Shown here piece by piece: positions 8,969 through 17,601 of a DNA stretch of 64,000 nucleotides (within the stretch, counting starts at the first letter, position 1; the number at the start of each line of letters is the position of its first letter). The position numbers and the translations under genes are program-made. The notes beneath the pieces were generated by a model. That model searched no databases. It saw nothing but the letters and a program-made list of their open reading frames with translations, and was not told the DNA's origin. The stretch covers positions 351,606 to 415,605 of the forward strand of contig CABZOF010000002.1 of the NCBI GenBank assembly GCA_902527215.1. Direction: 5' to 3'. The DNA is from an uncultured Pelagibacteraceae bacterium (GTDB lineage: Bacteria > Pseudomonadota > Alphaproteobacteria > Pelagibacterales > Pelagibacteraceae).

Positions 8969-9364
8969 TTAGCTATTAATCGAGGTTTTCAATGCTTCGT
9001 AAATTAAATCTTCTGTAGTTTCCCCTATACTTCTATAAACTTCTTTATCACCCTTAAAAATCAATAGAGTGGTTTGATAGAGCACATTAAATGAGTCAGC
9101 TATATCTCTGTTTGTTACATCGAATGAAAAATATTCAATGTTATCAAATTTAATATCAGATAACTCACCTTCTTTTTTTGCTGTTTGTAAAACTTTCATC
9201 TGATTTGCGCATGATCCACAGTATTCTATCCAGGAACTAATAACTATTACCTTACCTTCAGACTGAGCCTTCTCAAATAGTGCTTTATCAAATGTAGTCT
9301 TCTTTTCCATTGCATTTGCACCAAATGCAAATAAACAAAATATAAAAACAAAAAGATTTTTCAT
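8969..9364 (-). CDS. Exported thioredoxin-like protein
   Basis: This is a 131-aa protein with a signal peptide (1-18, ending GANA) and a thioredoxin-fold domain carrying a CGSC dithiol motif (49-52) in SSWIEYCGSCANQM. The context resembles the soluble C-terminal domain of DsbD/TlpA-like proteins, with a cis-Pro-like segment replaced by QTTLLIF further down. It probably acts as a periplasmic thiol oxidoreductase. The substrate is unknown. It converges on the ybbP gene with a 17-bp gap. Confidence 0.65.
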   Translation of the reverse strand: MKNLFVFIFCLFAFGANAMEKKTTFDKALFEKAQSEGKVIVISSWIEYCGSCANQMKVLQTAKKEGELSDIKFDNIEYFSFDVTNRDIADSFNVLYQTTLLIFKGDKEVYRSIGETTEDLIYEALKTSINS

Positions 9365-9463
9365 GGTTTAAGTAACTTTATATTCTGACATCAATAGATG
9401 AACATACTTTAAAGTGACACATGTAGGCTAAAATTCATTCAGTAATGACAAATTTTTGTTTTT

Positions 9464-9489
9464 CTAGGCTTCTAGTTAGCGAAGCCTAG
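9464..9489. other. Perfect 9-bp hairpin in an otherwise empty 275-bp spacer
   Basis: CTAGGCTTC (9464-9472) pairs with GAAGCCTAG (9481-9489) across an 8-nt loop. It is not followed by a T-run on either strand, so it is not a typical terminator. The rest of 9365-9639 holds no convincing gene; it must contain promoters for the thioredoxin-like gene and for the riboswitch transcript. Confidence 0.4.
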
Positions 9490-9639
9490 TATTATAATTA
9501 ACTTATAATAAGAGAGAGATATACGCATAATAATCTACACATTGATTTGATACAGCGTTACTTATGAATATTAGCTATGTATAATCGGTATATATGCTCA
9601 AAAATGGTACTTTACTTATTTAAACTATGACATAAATTG

Positions 9640-9706
9640 AAAGATGGGGTGCTATATAGGCTGAGATATACCCGTTGAACCTGTCCGGTAATTCAGAAAG
9701 GGAAAA
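9640..9706 (+). promoter_or_regulatory. TPP (THI-element) riboswitch
   Basis: The conserved THI-box segments are visible in order: GGGGTGC (9646-9652), GGCTGAGA (9659-9666), ACCCGTTGAACCTG (9670-9683), the short P4/P5 arm with CCGGTAATTCAG (9685-9696), and AAAGGGA (9698-9703). It binds thiamine pyrophosphate and would shut off the downstream transporter when TPP is plentiful. The aptamer's closing AGGGA lies 3 nt before the ATG at 9707 and is also the only Shine-Dalgarno-like sequence, so control is probably translational. The P1 stem is weak. Confidence 0.92.
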
Positions 9707-11137
9707 ATGGATAACATAAATATATTAAACCAATCATTTGCAATATTATTAACCTTAACTATAAGTATAATTTTTGTCTTAATCGGACTTCTCTATTCAA
9801 AAAAATATCAAGGACTTAACAATTATTTGGTTGCAAGTAGATCAATAGGCACTTTTTCTTTAACAGCCAGTTTAGTTGCATCTGCATTAGGAGCGTGGAT
9901 ATTATTTGGTCCTGCATCAGCGGCAACATGGGGAGGAATAGGGGCTGTTATTGGATATTCTCTAGGTACTGCATTCCCTTTTTTTATCTTAATTTATTTG
10001 GGAAAAAAATTTAGAGATAATTATCCAAGAGGTAAATCTTTAATTGAAGTTGTAAGATCTAGATTTGGCTCACAATTATTTAAACTGATTTTGTTTTTAT
10101 CTATTTTTTATATGTCGATTTTTTTAATTGCAGAGGTTACTGCAGTTTCAATTTTAATAAATTATATTTCAGGAACAGACTTATGGATTACAGCTTTAAT
10201 TGTGATCATAAGTTCACTCATATATACTTTGTACGGAGGGTTAAGAGCTTCAATTTTTACAGATAATATTCAATTCATAGTATTTGGTCTGTTGTTGTTA
10301 ATTTCATTTTCATATTTAATCTCGTTTAACTCAAATGAGTTTAATTTCGAATTTATAAAACAGAACAAACCAAATTTACTAAGCTCAAGTTACTTGCAGA
10401 ATTTCACTGCAGGCTTAACTTTTTTTATAGCTGTAGCAGCAACCAATCTTTTTCATCAGGGCAATTGGCAAAGAGTTTATGCTGCTAAAGATAATAGAGT
10501 TTTAAAGAATAGTTTAATTGTTTCATTTTTAATAATCATACCAATAGTATTTATGATGGGTTTTTCAGGATTAATTGCAACTTCTCAAGACTCAAATGTT
10601 ATTCCTGATCTTGCATTTTTTTCTTTATTGCTGAAAGACAATGCTATTTCTCTATCAGTTATAATAATCGTTTTAGCAATTTCTTTAACAGTAAGCAGTA
10701 TAGATACTTTAGTAAATGCGATTTCAAGCCTAATAATTGTTGATGGGAATAAAGTCTTAAAGTTTAAAGGTGATTACTTAAAACTATCAAAGCAAATAAT
10801 AATATTAATATCTATAATTTCATTTTTTGTAGCATCAAAAGGATTGAGTATTTTATATTTATTTTTATTGGCTGATTTATTTTGTTGCGCAGCAGTGCTG
10901 AGCATATTTTTTGGTTTTTACTCTAGAAAGTTCAATGAAAAAAATGCATATGTATCAATTATAGTTGGCTTGATCGGAGGAATTCTTTTATTTCCCAGTC
11001 CTGACTTTTCAAAATCAATTTTGGTTGGAATAATACTGCCAATAGATTTTTTACCGGCATTTGTCTCTCAATCCTTACTGTTTTGTTCTTTTGTAGTTGC
11101 AACATTTTTACCTATTTTAACTTGGAAACTAAAGTAA
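9707..11137 (+). CDS. thiV: SSS-family sodium symporter for a thiamine precursor (ThiV type)
   Basis: This is a 476-aa polytopic protein of the sodium:solute symporter family, with about 12-13 hydrophobic helices and family-like segments such as YGGLRASIFTDNIQF and NLFHQGNWQRVYAAKD. The TPP riboswitch directly ahead of its ATG assigns it to thiamine economy. In Pelagibacter an equivalent riboswitch-linked SSS gene has been named thiV and tied to uptake of the pyrimidine moiety HMP. That knowledge plus the context supports the same call here. Direct thiamine uptake is the alternative. Confidence 0.85.
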   Translation: MDNINILNQSFAILLTLTISIIFVLIGLLYSKKYQGLNNYLVASRSIGTFSLTASLVASALGAWILFGPASAATWGGIGAVIGYSLGTAFPFFILIYLGKKFRDNYPRGKSLIEVVRSRFGSQLFKLILFLSIFYMSIFLIAEVTAVSILINYISGTDLWITALIVIISSLIYTLYGGLRASIFTDNIQFIVFGLLLLISFSYLISFNSNEFNFEFIKQNKPNLLSSSYLQNFTAGLTFFIAVAATNLFHQGNWQRVYAAKDNRVLKNSLIVSFLIIIPIVFMMGFSGLIATSQDSNVIPDLAFFSLLLKDNAISLSVIIIVLAISLTVSSIDTLVNAISSLIIVDGNKVLKFKGDYLKLSKQIIILISIISFFVASKGLSILYLFLLADLFCCAAVLSIFFGFYSRKFNEKNAYVSIIVGLIGGILLFPSPDFSKSILVGIILPIDFLPAFVSQSLLFCSFVVATFLPILTWKLK

Positions 11138-11181
11138 ACCGTTATTTACATCTTGTTGATATAAATATATTATAAATAATT

Positions 11182-12288
11182 ATGAGTTTTATTTTGCCAT
11201 TTATAATATTAATTATTGTAGTTGTATTTATTCATGAATATGGACATTACTATTTTGCAAAAAAATATGGTGTTGGGGTAACAGATTTTTCAATTGGTTT
11301 TGGTAAAGAATTGTTCGGTTGGAATGATAAATCTGGAACAAGATGGAAGATTTGTTGGATTCCCTTAGGAGGCTATGTTAAATTTTTTGGAGATAGAAAT
11401 GTATTTTCTCAAGCTGATCAAGAGGAACTATTAAAAAAATATAATAAAGCAGACCAAGAAAAGCTATTTGTAACGAAACCACTTTACCAAAGATCTCTAA
11501 TCGTTGCAGGTGGTCCAATAGCAAATTTTGTTTTAGCAATATTCATTTTTTTATTCATATACATGTTTGCTGGTAAAGACTTTACGCCAGCAGTTATTGA
11601 TGAAGTTCAAAAAGATAGTCCAGCAGAAGTTTCTGGGATGCAAAAAAATGACATAATTCTTGAAATTGATAACAATAAAGTTGAGAGCATTCTTGATGTT
11701 TCTAAACTGATTTTAATGTCAACATCTGAGATAGTTGATTTCAAAATTTCAAGATATGACGAAGAGATATTATTAAAGGTTAAACCAAAAATTGTTGCAG
11801 GTGTTGATAATCTAGGAAATAAAATTAATAAAAGGATAGTTGGTATTAAATTAAGCCCATACAATAATGAAATAAATCATAAACGATTAGGGCCAGCAAA
11901 TGCATTAATAGAGTCTGTTAAAGAAGTATATTTTGTAACTAGTTCATCTCTTAAATATATGGGTTCAATGCTTACTGGATCTGGAGATAGTTCGCAATTA
12001 GGTGGGCCAATTAGAATAGCAAAAATTTCAGGACAAGTCGCTGAATTTGGCATACTGCCATTTATTAGTATGATGGCTTATATATCTATAAGTTTAGGCT
12101 TAATTAATCTGTTTCCAATCCCTCTTTTAGATGGAGGCCATTTAATGTTTTATGCATTTGAAAAAGTTCTGGGAAAACCACTAAGCCAAAAAACACAGGA
12201 AGGTTTTTTTCGAATCGGAATGTTTTTATTGTTAACTTTAATGTTTTTTGCGACATTCAATGATCTTAAAGATTTAGGCCTATTTTAA
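11182..12288 (+). CDS. rseP: RIP zinc metalloprotease RseP (site-2 protease)
   Basis: This is a 368-aa membrane protease with the zinc motif HEYGH (18-22) in the first helix, a PDZ domain (about residues 120-205) and the LDGGH motif (316-320) that supplies the third zinc ligand. It would cut transmembrane anchors or signal peptides inside the inner membrane. The length is slightly short of E. coli RseP because only one PDZ domain is evident, which is common in alphaproteobacteria. It follows thiV after 44 bp rather than sitting in the usual dxr/bamA neighbourhood. Confidence 0.93.
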   Translation: MSFILPFIILIIVVVFIHEYGHYYFAKKYGVGVTDFSIGFGKELFGWNDKSGTRWKICWIPLGGYVKFFGDRNVFSQADQEELLKKYNKADQEKLFVTKPLYQRSLIVAGGPIANFVLAIFIFLFIYMFAGKDFTPAVIDEVQKDSPAEVSGMQKNDIILEIDNNKVESILDVSKLILMSTSEIVDFKISRYDEEILLKVKPKIVAGVDNLGNKINKRIVGIKLSPYNNEINHKRLGPANALIESVKEVYFVTSSSLKYMGSMLTGSGDSSQLGGPIRIAKISGQVAEFGILPFISMMAYISISLGLINLFPIPLLDGGHLMFYAFEKVLGKPLSQKTQEGFFRIGMFLLLTLMFFATFNDLKDLGLF

Positions 12289-12380
12289 GTGATTTTTTAC
12301 CGTTAAAAAGGCTATATAAATCAACACTTATTTATAACTACATATTGTGGTTAATTAATTTTGAAACACAAAAAAAAAGC

Positions 12381-12410
12381 TTGAATTATCAATGATTTTG
12401 TTAACTATAG
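12381..12410 (+). promoter_or_regulatory. Possible sigma-70 promoter for the HU gene
   Basis: TTGAAT (12381-12386) could be a -35 box with a -10-like ACTATA/CTATAG about 17-18 nt later (12404-12410), 29 nt before the HU ATG. A GGAG Shine-Dalgarno is at 12430-12433. It was read by eye in an A+T-rich background, so false matches are likely. Confidence 0.3.
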
Positions 12411-12438
12411 AAATATAACCATTAAAACCGGAGCTAAA

Positions 12439-12714
12439 ATGAACAAAAAACAACTTATAGCTAAATTAGCAGGGTCATTAAATCAAAGTAAAGCTGATGC
12501 AGAGCGTACATTTGATACTATTACCAACACTATTTTGGACGCTTTAAAAGGCGACGATAATGTTAAAATTGCTGGTTTTGGCACATATAAAGTGGCTAAA
12601 AGAAAAGCCCGAATTGGACGAAATCCAAGAACTGGAGAACAAATCCAAATCGCCGCTTCTCAAAAGGTGAAGTTTTTACCAGCAAAAGCGCTTAAAGAAG
12701 TTTTCAATAAATAA
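12439..12714 (+). CDS. hup: HU-family nucleoid DNA-binding protein
   Basis: This is a 91-aa protein of standard HU length with the N-terminal helices that form the dimer core (KKQLIAKLA start) and the signature KVAKRKARIGRNPRTGEQI, including the arm Arg-Asn-Pro (about 61-63) that intercalates DNA. It packages and bends DNA as a homodimer or heterodimer. Its codons are visibly richer in G/C than its neighbours, as expected for a highly expressed gene. It is monocistronic, with its own terminator 10 bp downstream. Confidence 0.95.
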   Translation: MNKKQLIAKLAGSLNQSKADAERTFDTITNTILDALKGDDNVKIAGFGTYKVAKRKARIGRNPRTGEQIQIAASQKVKFLPAKALKEVFNK

Positions 12715-12723
12715 ACTTTTTAA

Positions 12724-12768
12724 AACAGCCTTTATTAAAAATTAGATTTAAATAAAGGCTGTTTTTTT
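12724..12768 (+). terminator. Rho-independent terminator of the HU gene
   Basis: A 13-bp stem (12724-12736 with 12751-12763) containing CAGCC/GGCTG closes a 14-nt A+T loop and is followed by a T-run (12762-12768). It sits 10 bp after the HU stop codon. Confidence 0.85.
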
Positions 12769-12881
12769 ATGCAAGCTCAGGGTGAACTACATGCAAATAC
12801 TGCATATCTCTTTTATATAACAATCAATAGTTTTTAGTTTTATTAAATTTATAACATCCTTTTTAATTAAACGGAGGTGAA

Positions 12882-14183
12882 ATGGTTAAACTTTTAAAAA
12901 AACTGGCTGGTCCATTAGTAAGTTTATTTTTCTTACTTAATATGACTAGTGCAGGTTATGCTGAAACAACAGTTTCAGCTGAAGTTGGTTTCATATTCAA
13001 TACATTTCTTTTCTTGGTTTGTGGTTTCTTAGTAATGTTTATGGCGGCAGGTTTTGCCATGCTCGAATCAGGAATGGTAACATCAAAAAGTGTATCAGTA
13101 ATATGTGCCAAAAATATTGGATTATTTTCAATAGCTGGAATTATGTTCTGGATGGTTGGATATAATTTAGCATACGGAATTCCAGAAGGTGGATATATTG
13201 GAAGCTTTACTCCATGGTCTGATGCAAGTGCAGTTGATACTGGTTATGCAGATGGATCTGATTGGTATTTCCAAATGGTTTTCTGTGCAACAACAGTTTC
13301 AATTGTATCTGGAACATTAGCTGAAAGGATTAAATTATGGCCGTTCTTTTTGTTTGCGGCTATTCTATCAGGAATTATATATCCAATCGTTATGGGTTGG
13401 CAGTGGGGTGGTGGCTGGTTGGCAGCTGCTGGTTTCTCTGACTTTGCAGGTTCAACACTTGTTCACTCAACTGGAGGTGCAGCAGCATTAGCTGGAGCAA
13501 TTCTTCTAGGGGCTAGAACTGGTAGATTTGATAAATCTGGAGCTGCTAAACCTATGAAGCCATTCGCAGCATCATCAGTGCCATTAGTAACACTTGGTGT
13601 ATTTATTTTATGGCTAGGTTGGTTCGGATTTAATGGTGGATCACAATTAGCAATGGGAACATTTGATGACGCAGTAGCAGTGTCAAATATTTTCATTAAT
13701 ACAAACTTAGCAGCCTGTGGTGGTGTATTAGCAGCTGGTGCAATAACAAGATTAATGTCAGGTAAAACTGATGTCATTCAAATGCTTAATGGAGCAATTG
13801 GTGGTCTTGTTGCAATTACAGCAGAACCATTAATGCCTTCACCGCTAGCAGCAATTCTTATAGGTGCGATTGGTGGAATAATAGTTGTCTTCGGAACTAA
13901 ATTTTTATTCTCACTAAAAATCGATGATGTTGTTGGGGCAGTACCTGCTCACTTATTCGCTGGAATTTGGGGAACTTTAGCAGTTCCGCTAACAAACGGT
14001 GATGCATCATTCGGAGCGCAGCTTCTTGGAGTAATATCAATCAATGCTTTTGTATTTATAGTTTCACTAATAGTTTGGGGAATTATGAAAGGAACAATGG
14101 GTATTAGATTGAGTAAAGAAGCAGAAAAACTTGGTACAGATGTATCAGAGTCTGGAGTAATCGCATACGCAATAAGAGACTAA
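12882..14183 (+). CDS. amtB: Ammonium transporter
   Basis: This is a 433-aa Amt protein with an N-terminal cleavable signal (about 1-27) and 11 helices. The twin pore histidines are His195 (LVHSTGGAAALAGA) and His357 (VPAHLFAGIWG). It conducts ammonium/ammonia across the inner membrane. A strong Shine-Dalgarno (GGAGG) precedes the ATG. No glnK is adjacent. An interrupted inverted repeat ATGCA-N5-TGCAT (12791-12805) lies upstream and could be an operator, but its spacing does not match an NtrC site. Confidence 0.95.
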   Translation: MVKLLKKLAGPLVSLFFLLNMTSAGYAETTVSAEVGFIFNTFLFLVCGFLVMFMAAGFAMLESGMVTSKSVSVICAKNIGLFSIAGIMFWMVGYNLAYGIPEGGYIGSFTPWSDASAVDTGYADGSDWYFQMVFCATTVSIVSGTLAERIKLWPFFLFAAILSGIIYPIVMGWQWGGGWLAAAGFSDFAGSTLVHSTGGAAALAGAILLGARTGRFDKSGAAKPMKPFAASSVPLVTLGVFILWLGWFGFNGGSQLAMGTFDDAVAVSNIFINTNLAACGGVLAAGAITRLMSGKTDVIQMLNGAIGGLVAITAEPLMPSPLAAILIGAIGGIIVVFGTKFLFSLKIDDVVGAVPAHLFAGIWGTLAVPLTNGDASFGAQLLGVISINAFVFIVSLIVWGIMKGTMGIRLSKEAEKLGTDVSESGVIAYAIRD

Positions 14184-14213
14184 AGAATAACTATCTCTCT
14201 CTCTATAGTTGAT

Positions 14214-14244
14214 AAAAGGCCCCTTAATTGGGGCCTTTTTTTTT
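14214..14244. terminator. Bidirectional terminator between amtB and the peroxiredoxin gene
   Basis: AAAAGGCCCC (14214-14223) pairs with GGGGCCTTTT (14230-14239), with a 6-nt loop. It is followed by nine T on the plus strand (14236-14244), and on the minus strand by TTTT from the complement. It starts 30 bp after the amtB stop and touches the stop of the convergent gene, so it can serve both. Confidence 0.9.
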
Positions 14245-14686
14245 AACAGTTTTTTATAAAGTCTAAAACCTCTGCAGCATGGCCTGCTGCCCTCACGTTT
14301 CGCCATTCCTTAATGATTTTATTTTTTTTAATAATAAAAGTACTTCTTACTGTGCCCATAAATTCTCGACCCATAAATTTCTTTTTTCCCCAAGCTTTGT
14401 AGGCTTTTAATGAGTTTTTATCCTCGTCTGCTAATAGATCGAATTTTAAGTTAAGTTTTTTACTCCATTTTTCATGACTTTTTAAACTGTCCTTGGATAT
14501 TCCAAAAATTGTACATCCAAGTTTCTCAAATTTACTCAAAAGTTTATTAAAATCATTTGTTTCAATTGTACATCCACTTGTATTATCTTTTGGATAAAAA
14601 TAGATAATGATAAATTTTGATTTTACTTTTCTTAATTCTACAGTTTTGCCTGAAGTAGATGATAATTTAAAATTCGGAGCTTCCAT
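14243..14686 (-). CDS. bcp: Thiol peroxidase of the Bcp/PrxQ family
   Basis: This 147-aa peroxiredoxin has the peroxidatic Cys39 in PKDNTSGCT. The residue five positions later, where many Bcp/PrxQ enzymes carry the resolving Cys, is Asn44, so this looks like a 1-Cys form or one using an external thiol. It reduces hydrogen peroxide and alkyl hydroperoxides in the cytoplasm. It ends at the shared terminator with amtB, and 14 bp separate its start from the stop of the glycosyltransferase transcribed upstream on the same strand. Confidence 0.88.
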   Translation of the reverse strand: MEAPNFKLSSTSGKTVELRKVKSKFIIIYFYPKDNTSGCTIETNDFNKLLSKFEKLGCTIFGISKDSLKSHEKWSKKLNLKFDLLADEDKNSLKAYKAWGKKKFMGREFMGTVRSTFIIKKNKIIKEWRNVRAAGHAAEVLDFIKNC

Positions 14687-14700
14687 AATTGTTTAAGTAT

Positions 14701-15696
14701 TTACTTAATATTTCTTATAATGAAATTAGAAACTTTTTCTACTGTTAAATCTTTCATACCAGTTCTGTCTCGATTCCATACATTATCTTTATAGTTGTCA
14801 GGAGTAATTGCTAAAATATTACTGTATTTAAGCTCACTAACTGGATCATTACATATTAATCCAAAACTTTTAACACCAAGTGCTGCAGCCATATTTAAAG
14901 GTCCAGAATTATTTCCAACAAAGAAATTTGATTTTTTTAGAATAGCCATAATGTTAACTAAATTATAATTCGAACAATCAAAAAAATATTTATTCTTTGA
15001 TAGACTAATTATTTTGGATGCCATCTTATAATGTTTTTTTCCACAAATTAAATAAACTTGATCAAACAATTCTTTTTGAAACAAAACTTGTGCTAATTCA
15101 ACAAATAGTTCCTCATACCACATTTTAAAATCTTCACCAGAGTCAATTCCAAATGAAATAATTCTTTTATCAATTTTTTTAATATTTAAATCAATGTCAT
15201 CTCTTTCAAGATTAATTTTTAATTCTGGTGAAGTATTACTTATTGGAATATTATTTTTTGTTAAAAACTTCTGTGATTGCTCAGAGTAACTTAATTTCCA
15301 ATCTTCTTTATTTAAAAAATTAGTGCAAGTTAACCATTTTTTTTGATTACCTAAGCCAGGACCAATTATATTATTGATACCTGCAAATTTTGCAGCAATT
15401 GCGGGTCTACTTATTTTGTCCAACGCATATAAATGAGAAAAATTGCCCTTTTTTAAAAATTTATAAAGCATAAATGCATCTGTCCAATAGTAAATATTCT
15501 TTCTAAATGAATTGTACTCAACTTGCTTAATGTAATCTAAATCTTTTAAAATTGTTTTGCCCTGAGTTCCTTCTCTAACAACCAAAACAATATTTTTTTT
15601 GTGATAATTACTAATAGCCCTTATGTATGGTAATTGCCAAATTAAATCTCCTAACTTTGAATGAGAATAAACCACACAAATGTTTTTATTATCCAT
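14701..15696 (-). CDS. Glycosyltransferase family 9 (heptosyltransferase-like)
   Basis: This 331-aa protein has the GT9 layout: an N-terminal SHSKLGDLIWQLPYIRAI segment (compare the heptosyltransferase GDxxxxxP motif), a long middle, and a C-terminal VGNNSGPLNMAAALGVKSFGL segment equivalent to the NDSGPMHLAAAL nucleotide-sugar motif. It would add heptose or another sugar to the LPS core or a related surface glycan on the cytoplasmic face. The exact donor and acceptor are unknown. It diverges from the beta-propeller gene at 15793. Confidence 0.8.
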   Translation of the reverse strand: MDNKNICVVYSHSKLGDLIWQLPYIRAISNYHKKNIVLVVREGTQGKTILKDLDYIKQVEYNSFRKNIYYWTDAFMLYKFLKKGNFSHLYALDKISRPAIAAKFAGINNIIGPGLGNQKKWLTCTNFLNKEDWKLSYSEQSQKFLTKNNIPISNTSPELKINLERDDIDLNIKKIDKRIISFGIDSGEDFKMWYEELFVELAQVLFQKELFDQVYLICGKKHYKMASKIISLSKNKYFFDCSNYNLVNIMAILKKSNFFVGNNSGPLNMAAALGVKSFGLICNDPVSELKYSNILAITPDNYKDNVWNRDRTGMKDLTVEKVSNFIIRNIK

Positions 15697-15792
15697 TGAT
15701 ATAATTCTGAGTTTTAAAGTTCATTATTGAGACATTTATGCATTTGTCCAGTTTTTTATTGATAATGAGTTTTAAACAATTATTTTTTATAC

Positions 15793-17205
15793 ATGTCACT
15801 AAATGTAAAAAAACTGTCGTGGTTAACTCTTATTATTTTAATTTTAATTATTCTAACTTTAATTGGAACAAATACAAAAAGAAATCTAGATAATAAATCA
15901 AATCAAATAGAATTCTTAGAAAAGAATTTAAATAAAAAAAAATCACAAATTAAAAATGTGCATGAAAAATTAATTTCAAATAATATTAGTTTGGAAGATA
16001 TAGTTTTTTCCGATGGTATTAAATTTTTTCAAAAATCAAATCAAGCTATTGAATTAAATGCAAATGATTATATTTTAACTGAATTTAGTTCTGACGATAT
16101 AGTTTTTGCAAAACATCCTTCAGCATCCAGCTCTGCTTATATTGATATTTATAAAGATAATTTTTTTTTAGTAACGGCTACTGGACAAATAGCTTTTACT
16201 AATATTGATGATTTATTATTAAACAAAATTGAAATGATTTCAATTAAATCAAATATTAAAGATATAATTAACTATCCTGAGTTTTATAAATCTTCTCCTT
16301 TTGGCATCAAAGATATTTTAATTGATGAAGACGAAATTTATATTTCCTACATCAAAGAAGTAAGTAATGAATGCTATAATACTAGCATTTTAGTTGGAAA
16401 AATAAATTATGTTAAAATTAATTTTTTTGAATTTTTTTCAAATGACGAATGTATAAAAAAAAATGATGTTTTTTTTAAAAAAAGTATACATGATAAACTT
16501 GTCCCTCATCAAGCAGGTGGACGCATGTCAGCTATTGATAATCAGATTTTACTTACAGTAGGTGAATATAGAAAAAGAATATTAGCTCAAAATCAAAATT
16601 CTTATTTTGGAAAAATTATTTCAATTAATAAAGGTACAAAAAAATACGAAATATTATCTAAGGGACACAGAAATCCTCAGGGACTTTATATTAATAGCAA
16701 GATCAATAAATTATTTTCCACAGAACATGGTCCAGATGGAGGAGATGAAATCAATGTTGTTGATTTTTTAAATAAAAATAATATTCCAAATTATGGTTGG
16801 CCTATATCGTCTTATGGGGATCATTATTATCAAGAGAAAAATGACAGTAGATTAGAGTTATCTCCATTAAAAAAATCACATAAAAAATATGGATTTATCG
16901 AGCCTATTAAATATTTTGTTCCATCGGTTGGCATTAGTCAAATTATCGGTGTGCCAAAAAAGTTTTTAAATTCCGATAATCTAAACTTTATTGTTGGTAC
17001 AATGGGGACAGCAAAAAAAATGAAAGAAGGAATGTTAAGTTTATATTTTTTTGAATTAGATAATTTTAATAATAAAATAATAAATGAAAAACTAATACCA
17101 ATTAAATCAAGAGTCAGAGATATTATGTATTTATCTAAACATAATTCAGTGGTAATGTTTTTAGAAACAAATAGCACAATAGGAATATTAAAACAAAAGA
17201 ATTAG
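15793..17205 (+). CDS. Membrane-anchored GSDH-like beta-propeller protein (PQQ sugar dehydrogenase fold)
   Basis: This 470-aa protein has an N-terminal transmembrane helix (about 8-27) and a short coiled-coil segment, then a six-bladed propeller. The glucose/sorbosone dehydrogenase signatures are clear: GHRNPQGL (about 294-301), STEHGPDGGDEINV and PNYGWPISSYGDHYY. Members oxidise sugars or aldoses with PQQ in the periplasm. No PQQ synthesis genes are in the window, and SAR11-type cells may import PQQ or use the fold differently. One base separates it from the rhodanese gene, so they are co-transcribed. Confidence 0.72.
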   Translation: MSLNVKKLSWLTLIILILIILTLIGTNTKRNLDNKSNQIEFLEKNLNKKKSQIKNVHEKLISNNISLEDIVFSDGIKFFQKSNQAIELNANDYILTEFSSDDIVFAKHPSASSSAYIDIYKDNFFLVTATGQIAFTNIDDLLLNKIEMISIKSNIKDIINYPEFYKSSPFGIKDILIDEDEIYISYIKEVSNECYNTSILVGKINYVKINFFEFFSNDECIKKNDVFFKKSIHDKLVPHQAGGRMSAIDNQILLTVGEYRKRILAQNQNSYFGKIISINKGTKKYEILSKGHRNPQGLYINSKINKLFSTEHGPDGGDEINVVDFLNKNNIPNYGWPISSYGDHYYQEKNDSRLELSPLKKSHKKYGFIEPIKYFVPSVGISQIIGVPKKFLNSDNLNFIVGTMGTAKKMKEGMLSLYFFELDNFNNKIINEKLIPIKSRVRDIMYLSKHNSVVMFLETNSTIGILKQKN

Positions 17206-17206
17206 T

Positions 17207-17593
17207 ATGAAAATAAAATCTTCAAGTGATCTTGTAGCAGAAGCCTTGACTGAAATTAAAACTATTACTCCTCAAGAAGCTTTAGAAAAAATAAATAACA
17301 AAAGTTGTAACTTAATAGATATTAGAGACATAAGAGAGTTAGAAAGATTAGGGAAAATAGAAAATTCTTCCCATGTGCCAAGAGGAATGTTGGAATTTTG
17401 GATGGATCCAGAAAGCCAATATTTTAAAGATGGAAAGATTGATATGGATAAAGAAATGGTTTTATTTTGTGCTGGTGGATTAAGATCAGCATTAGCGACT
17501 AAATCTTTACAAGAAATGGGTTTTACAAATGTCTGTCATATTGAAGGTGGCTTTGGGGCAATGCTACATTCAGGATTTAAAATAGTAAAGTAG
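17207..17593 (+). CDS. Rhodanese-domain sulfurtransferase
   Basis: This 128-aa single-domain rhodanese has LIDIRDIRELERLGKI (CH2A-like) and the active loop CAGGLR with Cys88, followed by the SALATKSLQEMGFTNV helix and EGGF. It carries a persulfide on Cys88 and moves sulfane sulfur in the cytoplasm. The partner is unknown. It lies 1 bp after the beta-propeller gene and converges on the ABA4-like membrane protein. Confidence 0.82.
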   Translation: MKIKSSSDLVAEALTEIKTITPQEALEKINNKSCNLIDIRDIRELERLGKIENSSHVPRGMLEFWMDPESQYFKDGKIDMDKEMVLFCAGGLRSALATKSLQEMGFTNVCHIEGGFGAMLHSGFKIVK

Positions 17594-17601
17594 TTTAAAT
17601 T

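Noticed and set aside
12791..12805. ATGCA-N5-TGCAT repeat upstream of amtB as an NtrC operator
   Set aside because: The NtrC consensus has TGCA half-sites separated by about nine bases. Here the spacing is five, and no -24/-12 promoter was seen.
13463..13777. 104-codon reverse-strand frame opposite amtB
   Set aside because: Pro/Ala/Asn-rich translation with no domain, fully inside a clearly functional amtB. It is a shadow of its codon use.
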